A stretch of 64,000 bases of DNA from Saururus chinensis. Its lineage: Eukaryota; Streptophyta; Magnoliopsida; Piperales; Saururaceae. Positions 12,252-28,039 of the stretch are shown here, in pieces (the first letter of the stretch is position 1; each line of letters starts with the position of its first letter). A model generated the notes under the pieces. The model had not been told where the DNA came from and searched no databases. It was given only the letters and a program-made list of their open reading frames with translations. The stretch covers positions 25,355,014 through 25,419,013 of the forward strand of contig CP141144.1 of assembly GCA_035235625.1 (NCBI GenBank), given 5' to 3'. The translations under genes and the position numbers were made by a program.

Positions 12252-13150
12252 TTTACAACTACAAAGAATAAGGTAAGGAATTAATACTACGTTATGGCTA
12301 AATGCTTCTTAAGTAATTATTGTTTAGACTCACTTACTCTAACAAAGGCAAAGGAACAAGTTTATTATGCCGATTCAATTAGCTTAATTGTACTTAAATT
12401 AGGCTTAGGTCACTATTAAGTGAAAAACCCTAACTGCCCTTAAGAAAAGTTACCCTAATTGTGCAATTATGTGTTTATAGCTTATGAAATCCATTAAACA
12501 CACTCACTCAGTACCAAAACAGAAAACAAACACCTCTAGGGGTTGCTGAATTTTTTTATTTTTTGTCCAGAAAATTATTGGCATAAAATTACCAAAATAG
12601 CCCTAGGGCTAATTCGGTCTTTTCACCCTTGAAAATCACGGCAAGACAATACACCCAATAATAATTCAATAAATGTATAAGACAATGAATATAATTCTGG
12701 ACAGAAAGCACATAGCCACGCAGCCTATGTGAATTTACCAAAATGCCCTTAGGGCTAAAACAATCAATTCACACTATATTTTAATCCACTTAATTAATTA
12801 AATTCACACAAAATAATTAATTAAATTCACTGTACCAGAAAGTGTGTGTTTGAGCAGGGAGTGATAAAAAAAATTAATTGGGAAAAAATTCACATAGGTG
12901 AACTTACCCTTTTGCCCCTACACGTGCCAAATGCACAAATCCCAATTAATTGACTAATCACATAAATTCCAGCAATCAAAACATGCCAACCAGTCCCAAA
13001 TATGATCAATTTCAATTTAATAGCAAAAGCCCTATGGATAGATCAAGTGAATTAATCAATTTAGGGTTTTCCCCTTTCAAACATCAAAAACCCTAAATCG
13101 GGTAACAAGATTTGATTTTTACACAAATCAGCGACCTAATCCCCCAACCT

Positions 13151-13164
13151 AGGCTCTGATACCA
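13151..13164 (-). promoter_or_regulatory. primer binding site for initiator tRNA-Met
   Basis: The minus strand reads TGGTATCAGAGCCT, complementary to the 3' end of plant initiator tRNA-Met. It sits one base from the inner end of the 5' LTR, as expected for a copia element. Confidence 0.9.
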
Positions 13165-13165
13165 A

Positions 13166-13971
13166 TGCAAAGTGGCTGGTCAGAGGAAGTGTGGTGGTCC
13201 CATGGCCAAGGGGGAGGCGTAAAGCATAAAAATCCAATCTTTAATTAATTAACTACACAAAGAAGCATGCAAATACAATTACATAAGCAATAATCTATCC
13301 AAACAAGAGCATGCAAATATTGAAAAATGAAATTTGGGAACAATAACTCACTGACCTTGGGCTGATCAGCCCCTAGCACGTCTTCAAGCCTTCATACGAT
13401 ACACAATTGAATTAGCAAGGGATGTGGTTTTTACCTCTTATGTGTAGATCCCTCTTAACCCTTGATCTTGTCTTGGAATCTCAGCAAAGAACGTCCCAAA
13501 CCTTGTCCTTGAAGCTGCGAACCAGTGAGCATAAATCTTCTAATTTGTACCATGCACCAAGGAGGATTGTACAAAAGGAGAGGGCGGCCAACAAGGATCT
13601 CTCACAAACAAAAGAGGAGGCCGCACCTATGGGAGAGAGACGGGGTGGATTGGGGAGAGAGAGGGGAGAGGGGGACGACACCAATGAGTTAGGGTTTCTC
13701 CTCTCTTTCTTCTCCCTTTTATACCCCTTCTAATCACCTCCTAATTAAGCTTAATAAGTTGGGCTTTTTCGCTGAAATTTTCAGGCTTTTCTTATAGGGT
13801 ATGACATAACGGGAATAGGTTATGTTTCTCAGAGCCCGCGGGGACCTGGACCCCCTACACATAGCGAGGTTCGCGACAGAGTTGACCCTTCGCTAACTAT
13901 AAGTCCGACTATTGACATTTAATTCGTGAGTCAAGCTTTACAACATGTTTATGCATATTCTAGTTACATGC

Positions 13972-14010
<39 letters not shown>

Positions 14011-14168
14011 GATATATATAGGCTTATTAAAATTAGTATCACGATGACTCATATAAGATCAATGTAATCTCACTTCTACTAACCTTTAACCCCGTGACCC
14101 ATATAGTCTCACCCGGACTATGGATAATGTAGATTAAAATAGGTGCAAGCATGTACCCTTGTCAAACA
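13166..14168 (-). repeat. 5' LTR of the copia element
   Basis: Direct repeat of 8471-9464. On the minus strand it begins TGTTTGACAAGG and ends at TGCA next to the primer site. An AT dinucleotide run of about 30 bp at 13977-14009 replaces the short GT run of the other LTR. Short open frames inside it (13422-13733 and 13481-13684) are LTR sequence and not genes. Confidence 0.88.
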
Positions 14169-14173
14169 TCAAA
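14169..14173. other. target site duplication TCAAA, 5' side of the copia element
   Basis: TCAAA follows the outer end of the 5' LTR directly and matches 8466-8470. Confidence 0.75.
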
Positions 14174-14180
14174 CAAAAAA

Positions 14181-14624
14181 GGCACCTTTGCCTCCTCCCC
14201 CGCTCCGGCAGGCCTCTTCTACTACGTAAAAAACGCGGGCGAGACAAAGGAGGCCTTTGATGGGCTGCACGTGAGCTTGCCGAGTCAGGCAGGGGAGCAT
14301 GTGAAGGCGTGGGTGAAGTAGGGCTCGTTGGTCATTAGGCGACAAGGCTAGCTGGCTAGGCATCATATGTATGAGGCATCATATGAGATGCTTGAGATGA
14401 GCTTGGAGTTTAAGGGGGAGTGAGCCTGTGAGGGTGTGGAAACGCTGGTCGTCGGAGGGAAAGGAGCAAAGGAGTTGGACGAGGGTGACGAGAGTGTAAA
14501 TCGTCTGCCGCCTAAAAGGTACATGGATGAAGAGTTCAAGATGGAGATGAAATACAAGCTGCTGAGGGTGACGGTGCCCAAACGGAATGAGGAGGAGCGC
14601 GCAGTTGACGATGATCATCTTTAA
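14181..14624 (+). pseudogene. unidentified coding-like fragment with three in-frame stops
   Basis: One frame runs for about 148 codons with three stops (two TAG, one TGA). It opens with PAGLFYYVKNAGETKEAFDG and closes with MDEEFKMEMKYKLLRV, then a charged tail and a TAA stop. GC content is well above the flanks and amphipathic, charged segments continue on both sides of each stop, which suggests a former gene or gene fragment. I recognise no family. The last open part (14436-14624, 62 residues) could be a small protein by itself, but nothing supports a start there. It could also be transposon-captured sequence beside the copia insertion site. Confidence 0.3.
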
Positions 14625-16600
14625 AATAACTGAATGAGAAGAGGAATTGAGAGGAATCGAATTGAATCAAAGAAGTGTTGCTTTGTCTGTAAGTCAATAG
14701 CAGTACTTTTAGGAGGTCACCACTAAACAAACAGCAGTTTTAGGGAAAGGGGGTCACACCTAGTTTTCTTGGGTTTTTTTTACTGTACTAACTGCGTGTG
14801 TGAAATTTTATTGTTTTCAACTGAATTTCACATATATCTTGCAACTTTGTCCTGTTTGATTTGGGAAGATGATGACTCGAAGATGGCAATTTATCATTTA
14901 TTCTACCTATGTGCTTGCGAGTAGGCCATAGCGTTATTAATTCAATGTGTACGAACCCAGCCATAGTTTTGTGAAGCCATCGTCAGTGATTGCTCATTCC
15001 CCATTAAACACTCGCTCAATACCCATGAGGAGACAAACGAAATGCACGCATCCCCCAAAGGCATAAGCAGTACGAGGAGTGGTAATGTCTTTGTGTGTGT
15101 TTTTTTAATGCGGGTTTCAATTTTACAAGAAATGTCAAAGCTTGATGTCAGTTTTGCTGTTGTGTTTTTTATTTTGGTTCAACTCAGAGGAGACCGCAAT
15201 TCCCATGTGTAAATCAGTCCACCCTGCTCCAGCTTTCTGGGCTTAATCTCGAATGAGTCTACTGTGGGTGTTGCTTGTCTTTGCTGCTTATTATAAACCG
15301 CTGAATATGGTTTTGTTGCTCAAGATTTGCTACATCTTGACAGACTTGAAGGCTGCTGCTTCAATTTATGACGAGTTTTTTTTCATAGTCATAAGTGGGT
15401 TATCTGCTTCTTGTGCACTTGAAATACTTAACATGCCTTCTTTGGTTTGGCAGATTTATTAGATTCATTTTTTACGGATATAGCTGGGCCATCTACTTGT
15501 TCTGGATTTGAAGATCTATGTGCATAAATTTATCAGATTCATTTGATGAAGATATTGATTCGTTTGATTAAGATATTGTGTAATCGTTATTGAGCACATA
15601 AAAATGAACTTATGCTTGTCAATTACTATAGTTTCATTTGAAGAATATTTGTTTGTGCAGTTCGTTTGACTACTCATTGATCAACTTTTCCTTTTGTTGG
15701 CAGATCCTATGATTTCAATGGATGGTTAAAGACATGAACGATAGAAGTACGAGTTGTCCTAAAAATAGGTAAATCACAAACTACCGCTAACAAATTGCCT
15801 TGTCACTTCCACAATCTATGCGTGCAATTGGTATTTTTAATGTTGTCTTGGAGGATTTGGGTTGGTATTCGTAATTCTATACATAAAACTGAACTTGTCC
15901 CAATTTGTATATTTTCACTTTATGAACTGATGTATTGTTTGATTGACTAATGGATCAACTTTTCCATTCTTGCTGGTAAATCCTTAAAGTACAAGTTTTA
16001 CTCCAATTAGGTAAGTTGCATTTTACTCCTAGACAATTTCCTTGTCTCTAGTTTATATATTGTCGTATGCATGGTAAGAATTTTTTACATCGTTCTGCTT
16101 CTTCTCGACGGTTCACTTAGGATTAAATTAAATGCTTGAATGAATTGAAGAAAGACGAGTATCCAAAGGTTTAGTGGTTGATTATTTTTATGGATTGTTG
16201 GTTTTATGATGTTTTGTAAGTGGAACTCTCTTTGTAAATATGCTCTAAATAAATTATTATAATAGTACATTATTAGTTATAATATTTTTTATGTATATCA
16301 ATAGTTTCGCACCTATTTTGATGCATACCAAATGTATCATCAACTGATAGCCTTCTATAATCTTACCTGAAAGATACTCTTTCCATCATCTATGGCTGCA
16401 GGTTGGTGTGACCCAACGACAAGCATTCATACACAACAAGGAAGTTTACTATGGCTGTGTTGGGCAGTAATTTTGCCAGTGGGATTCTAGCTTCATGAAA
16501 ATGCTTTTTGTAAAAATTGTTTTGAGCCCAAGTATGCTTAGTGTACTTGCCACTTCTACGGCCTTGCGCACAGTTCCTCTTCCTCAATTGTAGGCCAAGG
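14625..16600. other. intergenic DNA with a diverged direct duplication
   Basis: No recognisable gene. The segment at about 15595-15790 recurs at about 15880-16070: shared words include ACATAAAA, TTTCA followed by CTTT, a GATCAACTTTTCC block, and TTGCCTTGTC against TTTCCTTGTC. Some edges look like splice sites (for example TTGTTGGCAG before 15706), but no open exon between them resembles a protein. Confidence 0.45.
16370..16480. repeat. short dispersed repeat shared with the ROP intron
   Basis: Words GAAAGATACTCTTTCCATCATC, GTTGGTGTGACCCAA and CAAGGAAGT recur in the same order at 21940-22035, inside intron 4 of the ROP gene. The copies are diverged. The family and ends are unknown. Confidence 0.5.
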
Positions 16601-16616
16601 GGTCTACAGAGGGAAA

Positions 16617-17234
16617 AGAAAGAGAATGAGGAGATAAAGAAAGGGATTAAGACCAAAGAAATTAAATTAAAGCAACTAATCTTTTATTAACTTTTCAAAC
16701 AATGAATTAAGGAAAGCCCCTACATATTTATAGATAATTAAGAACTATGATTCTAATAGAACTTGTAATTATAATGGACTTTTAATATTAGCCTAAGCCC
16801 AATAATTAACTCTTTATTACTCTAAAATATTATTACTAATAATTAAATTTTAATTATAAGACTTTGAAGTTGGGACCCACCCCTTGGCCCGATCATAACA
16901 TTTTACCTTGCTTCCATGTCACCTTAGTCTACAAGGGTTTGCTATCGTAACCATAATGGGAGAAAAGAGAACGACATTAAGGCTAAATAAGATAAATTAA
17001 AATAATTAATCTTTCATTGGTTTTATGAATAATGAATTAGGCAAAGCTCTTACATATTTATAGATAATTAAGAATTATAATCAAAATAGAACTTGTAATC
17101 ATAATGGGCTTCTAATATTAGCCTAAGTCTAATAAAATTAAATTTTTTATTATTTTAAAATATTATTATTAATAATTAAATTTTAATTTTAATAGACTTT
17201 GAAGATGAGACCCAACCCTTAGGGCGTGCCATAA
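16617..17234 (-). repeat. two tandem LTR-like units about 340 bp apart
   Basis: Units at 16617-16910 and 16959-17234 match over their full length, sharing for example ACATATTTATAGATAATTAA, ATTAGCCTAAG and TAATAATTAAATTTTAAT. On the minus strand each carries CTATAAATATG, a TATA-like box, and the lower unit begins TGTTATGATCGG. About 50 bp separates them. This fits a short-LTR element that lost its interior, a TRIM-type element, or a tandem solo-LTR pair. No target duplication was established. Confidence 0.5.
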
Positions 17235-18229
17235 TACCCCCACGCACAGCCTAACCCTTCACTATGGCACATATACAACAAGCGCTCCATTGGTGAGCAT
17301 AATTGGTATTTTTAAAATTACTTTGGTAAAATTTAGATAGAAGGCTTTGAAAGAAAAAGTTTATATGAGCCTCGGCTCACTTAAGTTAGTATGAGCCAAA
17401 CATCATGGGCCATTGTATTTCATGGGTTGTTGGATCACAATTTGATAGTGTGGAAACCAATATTCTCCCTGAGTTATATGTGCCATCGTTTCAAAATTTG
17501 GTAGCGCACAATACCTAGACTCACGTAGTTACTCGTAATCCCAGACTCACATAAATAAGCCTCTTCGAAGAAATATAAGCTAAAAAATAAATCTGAGAGA
17601 GAGAGAGAGACCTTTTTTGGGCCTCAGTTTATTTTCTGCCGAAGTTTCGCCAAATGCAATCCGAAAGATATGAAAAGCACTTGTTATAAGTTGTTTTATC
17701 GACGTGGTCAATTTTGGATTGCAAATATTTTAGTCTTGACCATGTGTTGGAAACATAAGCTTACATACCAACATTGGTCCAATAAATAGCATTTGGCATG
17801 AGAAACTTCATTGTGACCCACGCTGCCTCAGTAGATCTTCTGGATGAAAGGGCTTTTAAATAAATAGAAGCTAAAAACTAGCCCAAGCCAGTTAGACATT
17901 TTTTTAGGTCTCAACTTCAGCATTGACTTCTACAGAAATTTTGCCAAATGCAATCTAAAAAATATGAAAAATACTATTTATAAGCTGCTTTATCTACGTG
18001 GTAATTTCCTGGCTGTGAATGTTTTAGTCTTGACCAGTGGTTTAATGATGTAAATTTTGATCAAGTCAATTCTGTTATGGATATTCTAAATTTTATTTCA
18101 AAATTTCCATAAGGATCAAGACTAGGTGAAGTCCTCAATTCAGCTCGGGCAATTTGGTTTAACAAAAATGAGAAGAAGCATGGTATGGGCTCTAAATCAG
18201 CGAATTGAGTGAAATGGTTTGCAGGGGTT

Positions 18230-18720
18230 TATCTTTCAAAGTTCAGAGCACCTACTGGAAACCTCTAAAAACCAAAGCTAAGCTCCTATCTTTGGATATT
18301 TGGACGCCTCCCAGGGAGTCCTTAAATTTAACTTCGATGGTGCAGTATTTGATTACTCTAAAAAATCCAGTGTTGGCGTCTATGCCCAGGATTTTAGAGG
18401 AAAGTGGTAGCTATGTTTGAGCAGTTTGTTTAGCCCTTTGGAGATACTGAGGATGTGAAATGTCTAGCTACTATGAAAGCTATTGATGTGAAATGTCTAG
18501 CTACTATGAAGGAGTTGGGAGTATAAGAATTTAATCCTGGATGGAGAGTGTAGTGCGTTTGTTTCCATCTTTTCCCAACGCTAGTCCAGCAAGCTTTCAG
18601 AAAGATGGAATATTTTAACTCGATTTCATTTACAGGACGGCAATAAGAGTGGCGTTCTGTTTGGCTTGGCATGATCAGGTGCCACATTTCTTAAATTTGG
18701 CTATGGGTCTTGACTCTTGA
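18230..18720 (+). pseudogene. LINE-type RNase H-like (RVT_3) fragment
   Basis: Two frames joined by a shift near 18315 give WTPPRE and then GVLKFNFDGAVF, followed by SSVGVYAQDFRGKW. This is the start of the RNase H-like domain found at the end of plant non-LTR retrotransposon proteins (consensus PP..G.LK.N.DGA). Further on, pieces such as WHDQVPHFLNLAMG resemble the domain's end. The segment TGTGAAATGTCTAGCTACTA occurs twice in tandem at about 18456-18510. Stops and the frameshift make it a pseudogene. Confidence 0.6.
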
Positions 18721-18989
18721 CTTCCAGCATGTAGCTGAAAGGTTATAATTTATCTTTTTATAATTTTCTCTAAAAAAACAAACACGTAAGGCTACATTCA
18801 ACGGCTGCGTAAGGTTGCGGGTTTACCCTGTGGATGAAGGAATACTGTCCAATAAATCGCAATTTTCACAAACATCGCTATGACCCACGCTGCCTCAATA
18901 AAACCCCTATCCAGTGATTTTCTCTGGCCTCAATAGCTCATCTTCTTCCATCCCCGGCTTTCCACAAAGGTGTTTGGGAGGCAGAGGCT

Positions 18990-20120
18990 GGCGGCGGGGG
19001 CCCGGCCTTAAAAGAATATCAAATAAAAGGACTTGACCCGACCCTAATTTCCTTACTAAATAATCAGCCCAGCCTGGCCCACAGACTTTTTTCATATCAT
19101 CGTTGGCAGGAGAAAAAGTGGCCATCGAAGGTGAAAACAGAAAAGAGGAGGGCAATCAGGTGGAGGCGATAAGCGGGAAGAGGTACTGAAGAAGGCAGTA
19201 GGGGGGGGGGGGAATAGGATTAGGGCTGCAAGAGGGCCTGGCTTCGGCTAGTAAGGAGTAGGCTCAGGTCTGGCCTTAAACAAGAATATCAAATAAAAAG
19301 ACTTAACCTGACCCTAACTTCCCTACAAAAAAGTCGGCCTAGCCCGGGCCACATACTTTTTTCATATCATTGTTGGCGGGGGGAAAAGTGGCCGCCGAAG
19401 GTGAAAAAAGAAAAGAGGAAGGTGGTTAGGTGGAGGTGATAAGCAGGAAGAGGTGAAGAAGGCAGTAATAAGCGATAGACTGAGGGGTTGAGGGAGACGA
19501 TCTAATGGTAAGAAACAATAGAGGGAGGCGGTGGTTCGTCGGAGGCGAGAAAGAAGCAAGTGGTGGTCTAGCAAAGACAAAAAAGAGGGAGGTGGTGGTC
19601 CTTTGCTTCGTCAGAGGTGAAAAAGAGAAGTAGAATTGGGGTCGAAGGAGAGGGCCTTCTCCGGCAGAGGCGAAAAAGAGAAGATGAGTGAGGAAGGTAT
19701 GGCTAGAGCAGCGGATAGTAGGCGATGGTTTGGTGAAGGTAAGATGAAACCTAGCAAAAGAGGGAAAGAAGAAGAGGGAGGGTGGCGGCGGTAAGAAAAA
19801 ATTTGCACATGAGAGAAATTAGGGTTACGAATAGGACTTAAATGAGTTCAGTTGGTCATTGGGCCAGGATGGGCTTATGTAATTTTTTTTCCATGCCCGG
19901 GCCGGGCTTAATATAATATGAGCCTCATAATTTCAAACCCAACCCCATCTATGTTTTAAAATACAAGGCTTAAACCCAATTCTTTTCAAGCTGGGGCAGG
20001 TCGGGCCAATTGGCCAGCCTACATTTTGTGCAGCCCTAAGCAAGATCGAGGTCCAAGGTTGAGACTGGGCTGGCCCGCATTTTGTGCAGCCCTAAGCAGG
20101 ATCGAGGTCCAAGGTTGAAA
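18990..20120. mobile_element. duplicated hAT-like non-autonomous element
   Basis: A TAGGGCTGCA terminus at 19221 and two TGCAGCCCTA termini, at 20036 and 20094, face each other as in hAT-type elements. Candidate 8-bp flanks AATAGGAT and AGCAGGAT (right end at 20094) match at 6 of 8 positions. Both ends are duplicated: about 18995-19200 recurs at 19268-19470, and the right end with its flank recurs after 57 bp. The interior is rich in GGGCC and GGC words and has no recognisable transposase. Open frames here are low-complexity chance frames. Confidence 0.4.
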
Positions 20121-20740
20121 GTGGCGCTTTATCACTAAGTAGTGTATTGGAGGGCATTTTTATCTTTTTAAAAGGTACAACAATATAAGGGCAGGTTTGG
20201 CAAGTTATTTTAAAATAAATATAAATTTTTTTATATTCATAAAATATCACATCATAAAGAAATTTGGAGTAAGGGCTTTTCCTTTCTTTTTCAAATAACT
20301 TGTCAAACATGTCGTGAATTTATTAACATTGAAAGGTGACATGTGAGAGGTATATATATAAAATTTAAAAGGGTATAAGTGTAATGTTAGATTAAAATAA
20401 TTGTTCAGACGAAATAACAAAGCGATCTGTCCAAAATTTCTCAAATAAAGTGGTCTCTACGAATTTTCTCAAAATCAAGGCTGAGCCTGGAAAGCTAAAA
20501 ACTCAACAAGGCAGCTCAACTAATCAGTTCATGAATTGCACTTACTGATAATTGATAATGACATATAAGGAAACATGGCAGAGGAAAAAGAAGGCAAAAA
20601 TGGAATTCAGGGACTGAATAAATGCCAGTAGATAAATCTCGAGGTAAACATAGATGATTGGCAAGTTATTACAACTTCAAGGGAAAAACATTAAGAGGAT
20701 ACAGCCAAATACTTTTGAAGAGAACAAAACATTTCTAATT

Positions 20741-24536
<3,796 letters not shown>

Positions 24537-24705
24537 ATGGAAAAAGATTGTATGAGTCCATGCTCATGAGTGTCAGCTGTCAGATAGAGATCAGATGGCG
24601 CTAGGGGGCAAAAACTAATTTGTTTCTTGAATTATGTGATTTGATGGTGTGTGATGCCCTGGCTCACGCTCAACCGTATGAGCCCGGGCTCATATAAATG
24701 CTTAC
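24537..24705. mobile_element. MITE-like inverted repeat with ATGAGC ends
   Basis: The left end AAAAAGATTGTATGAG and the right end GAGCCCGGGCTCATATAAAT are inverted relatives. They match the ends of the hairpin element at 58201-58405 and the lone end near 17350-17380. No coding capacity. Confidence 0.5.
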
Positions 24706-24759
24706 ATCATTCAAGTTAAACACCTACATTTCTATCCTCTATTTTCCTTGTCTATTCTC

Positions 24760-25020
24760 CTCATTCAATACTTATTACACATCCCATTTGTTGATTGGGC
24801 ATCATTGCTGGTCTGCTTACATTCTCAAGCCTCAGCCTCGCCACCCTCTATTGTGTTTTGTAATGACAGTGTATAGCTTTATGTTTGTTTACTCACCATA
24901 AAGTAGAATATTTTTGGACCTTTTGGGATAAAAATTGTTCTAGTATTTAATTATAGATTGTGCATTATTGTCATAACTTGGAATTTCTCAGGGAACTTTT
25001 TAATTGAATAAAAAATTATT
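24760..25020 (+). repeat. dispersed repeat, copy 1 of 2
   Basis: It matches 28040-28310 in the same orientation. Shared words include GCATCATT, CCGCCACCCTC against TCGCCACCCTC, ACAGT, TAAAGTAGAAT, GATAAAAATTGTT, and ATTATTGTCATAAC followed by AATTTCTC. The two copies could be direct LTR-type parts of one 3.5-kb element, but no primer site or pol domain was found between them. Confidence 0.5.
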
Positions 25021-28000
25021 ATAAAAAAATTCTATAGAAATGTATCCTGTCCTCTCATATTCTAAGGATATCACCACAATTCCATCTTGATTCAATGTAA
25101 TTGTGGTTAATGTAGAAGTTGTACGAAATTTAAAATTATGTTGAACGAAAGATTCAGACTCAATTCTGACGGAGTCACCAAATTACTTTGCAAGGTGACT
25201 CCATTGATTCCGGCTCCTAGCCTCCTATTTTAGAATTTTGGATTCTACCATTTTTTAACTACTAATTCTCATATTGATATGAGCCTCGAGAAGCATACCA
25301 TATGGTGGGACCTATTCAAAAAGTTCAAGATAACCTACCCATGTGAGATCTTCTTAATTTGATAAAATTAGTTGATACAAGCACAACAATACCAAAAATG
25401 TGCATATTCGAGTTTGATAGAGAGAGTTACGTTAGTTTCAAGTTTTAGAAATGGGTTGGAAGTCCCATATGTATTTATTCTAAAAAATTCTATTACCAAC
25501 CCTGATTCTAATTTTATGCTAAATTAATTGAATTAATTAAAAAAATTCATTCTATTTTAAAAAAATTCCACACCCAACCCCTTAGTTTCCTCCTAATTTT
25601 ATCCCAACATTGTCCACAATTACATATAAAATCTGTGTATGTGCAACATAGACATGTGAGTAAACAGAAAATAGAAAGAAAGGGATACAAAAAACCCAAC
25701 CTGCAAGCACCTACATGCGAGCAGAGAGGAGGACGAAAGGGCAAGAAAGACACAATAAGAGGAGAGAGAAGAGATTATGGCTAATTAGTTCATCCATAAT
25801 CACCAAATAGGCATAAGTAATTAAACTGACGTAAGCAAAATATGAATAAAAGGGCCTTATAGGCTACTCTAATGATAATCAAAGCAATTACTAATGACTA
25901 AGGGGGCATGGTAAGCACAATAATCTACCATGCTCTAGTACCACCTTGTTCTAAAAGGTTCAAAATCTATAAGCTGAACATGAAATCATCCTCAATAACC
26001 CAACTGGTATCCTCCAAGGAACATTTGAGCCAAGCAACGAGGACCTTTGTGACAAGTCATGTTATGCTCTAAAATTTAAACCCACTAAACAAATCTTACA
26101 CTAATTTGATGCATGAATTAGGTTATTTAATTCAGGCATTAAGTCATTCAAGATCAACAAGTACAATCAAAATAGCCTTAGAAACTGCTTCATTCCCCTT
26201 AGTTGCTTCAAGTAATACATACCTGCGTAGAAATCATAAATAAAACCCCAAGAAGATTTCCAAAAATAAGCAAAAGAAAAGGAGTGCACAAAAGCTTAGT
26301 AAGGAAATAATCATCAATGTAATATCATGAACTCTAATACACAACATAGAGCAATTAAGTCACTTAATAACTAAGCAATTACAAGGAATCATTAAATCAA
26401 TACTAGATTAAGTCCATTTTTATTAACAATTGTCACTAGTTGGTGCCAATATATCGTGTTGTGTCGACATGGAAATCACAACACTTTGTTGAGTTGGCTC
26501 GCAGACTTATTGGAATAAATCGTGGTATGGGTTTGCAGTCTTGCACTGGGAGGTTAGAACCTCATCCTTTTGAACACATTGGGCAAGTGAATATCAGTAC
26601 ATTGTTAATATTTCATTATTTATTGAAACACAATGCTATGAACATATATACTCTTAAATTAAAAAAGGAAAGAATCATGAATTTTAACATCATGTTAAAT
26701 ATTACCCAATTGTTAAATAATCATATTTGGTTTATTAAAAATTTCCATCACCCTTCTTAACAATATAGGTTCATAAAATTTATTTACATAGTAAGAAGTA
26801 GTTTAAAATAATACGTAGTATTATTCATATAATTACAAAGAATCAACAAAAATATGCATATGTGCATACATTAGTTATAGTATCCTTATGATGGTAAAAT
26901 CATTAATTATATGAGAATAATGGCAAAAATTCGATTATAGACAAAATTCCTGTTGTACAAACATTACAAAAACAATATTAAATATAGGCATTTGGTAATT
27001 AAATCATGTAAAATCATATAGTGCTCCAAATCACAAAATTTTAGAAGTATACTAATGACATCATAACACTACTTTGAAAATTTGGAAATATATAAAGTCA
27101 GCCATATGAGGGATAGAACTAAGAGATTAGTCCATGAGACAAAATGGGCATTCTACCTATCAAATTGACTCATAAAATCATGAAAAGTTTATGTTAGATT
27201 GGAATCAATGAAGTCAAATTATAATTAATATCTCACAATTTTTGATATCTACAAACTTTTTTATGAACTTTCAAATTAAGTTGGGGACATGCTAAGAATT
27301 AATATATTTAAAAACAAACAAAAATTTACCAAAAATCACAACATCATAAGAACAAGTAGAAATTTTGAATATATATTCCAAAAGACTCTAATGTGGCTAA
27401 TGAACATTCATATCTAGATAAAACACAAGCAAGTCCCCTGACCATTGATTGCATATCCAACTTAGCATTTGCATGCTCAGCTCCTACTCCAATAAATACT
27501 AAAGGTTGTATTAGCTTTAGGAGTAAGGAGCAAGAAGAAAATTGAAAAGAAATATCAAAGAAGAAGATTGGAAGAGAAAGAATCATACATAGAGAGCAAG
27601 AGATAGGCGAGAGGAGAGATAAAGAGACGAAAGAGTTAGTGAGAGGAAGTGAGAGCTTTGACTAGAGAGAAGGTATGCTCAAGAGATGAAAAGAGGGGGC
27701 CTAGCCCTATTTATAAGAATTTTAGGACTAATGACTTTTCTCAAGGTTTTTTCTGAAATTTATCCTTTTAATTTGATAAATATTGTGGATAATAGAAAGA
27801 AAATATGTGATACTTCTTCAAGAGGATTTTTATAAGGTTGATTAGTCACTGATTAGGTAAGAAGATAGAATTTGTTAAGAGAGGTAAGGTTGGTTAGTAA
27901 CTGATTAGGTGAGAAGATAGAATTTGTTAAGAGAGACAACATAAAGAAAAAATATCACATACCTTTACATTAAAAAAATATATTTACCAATAGTTTCCCT

Positions 28001-28039
28001 TGTAATTTTCCCTGACATATAACTTTCAAATAATTTGAT
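25021..28039. other. intergenic DNA between two repeat copies
   Basis: No recognisable protein. A purine-rich stretch lies at 27590-27690. At about 27815-27940 a unit of about 58 bp occurs twice in tandem (CTGATTAGGTAAGAAGATAG against CTGATTAGGTGAGAAGATAG). The open frame at 26440-26760 has no domain that I recognise. Confidence 0.5.

Larger units (their letters stand above)
8471..14168 (-). mobile_element. Ty1/copia LTR retrotransposon, decayed, with an inverted core
   Basis: This is one complete, dead copia element read on the minus strand. It has two LTRs of about 1 kb, a primer site matching initiator tRNA-Met next to the 5' LTR, gag with a zinc knuckle, parts of pol, and a purine tract before the 3' LTR. 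The 5-bp word TCAAA flanks it on both sides (8466-8470 and 14169-14173), which fixes the ends. The segment at about 9817-11215, holding the end of integrase, the reverse transcriptase and the start of RNase H, reads on the plus strand, while gag and the end of RNase H read on the minus strand. Flipping that segment restores normal copia order. The LTRs differ by many transitions, so the insertion is not recent. Confidence 0.9.

Noticed and set aside
13422..13733. 103-residue frame
   Set aside because: It lies wholly within the copia 5' LTR, and the other LTR does not keep it.
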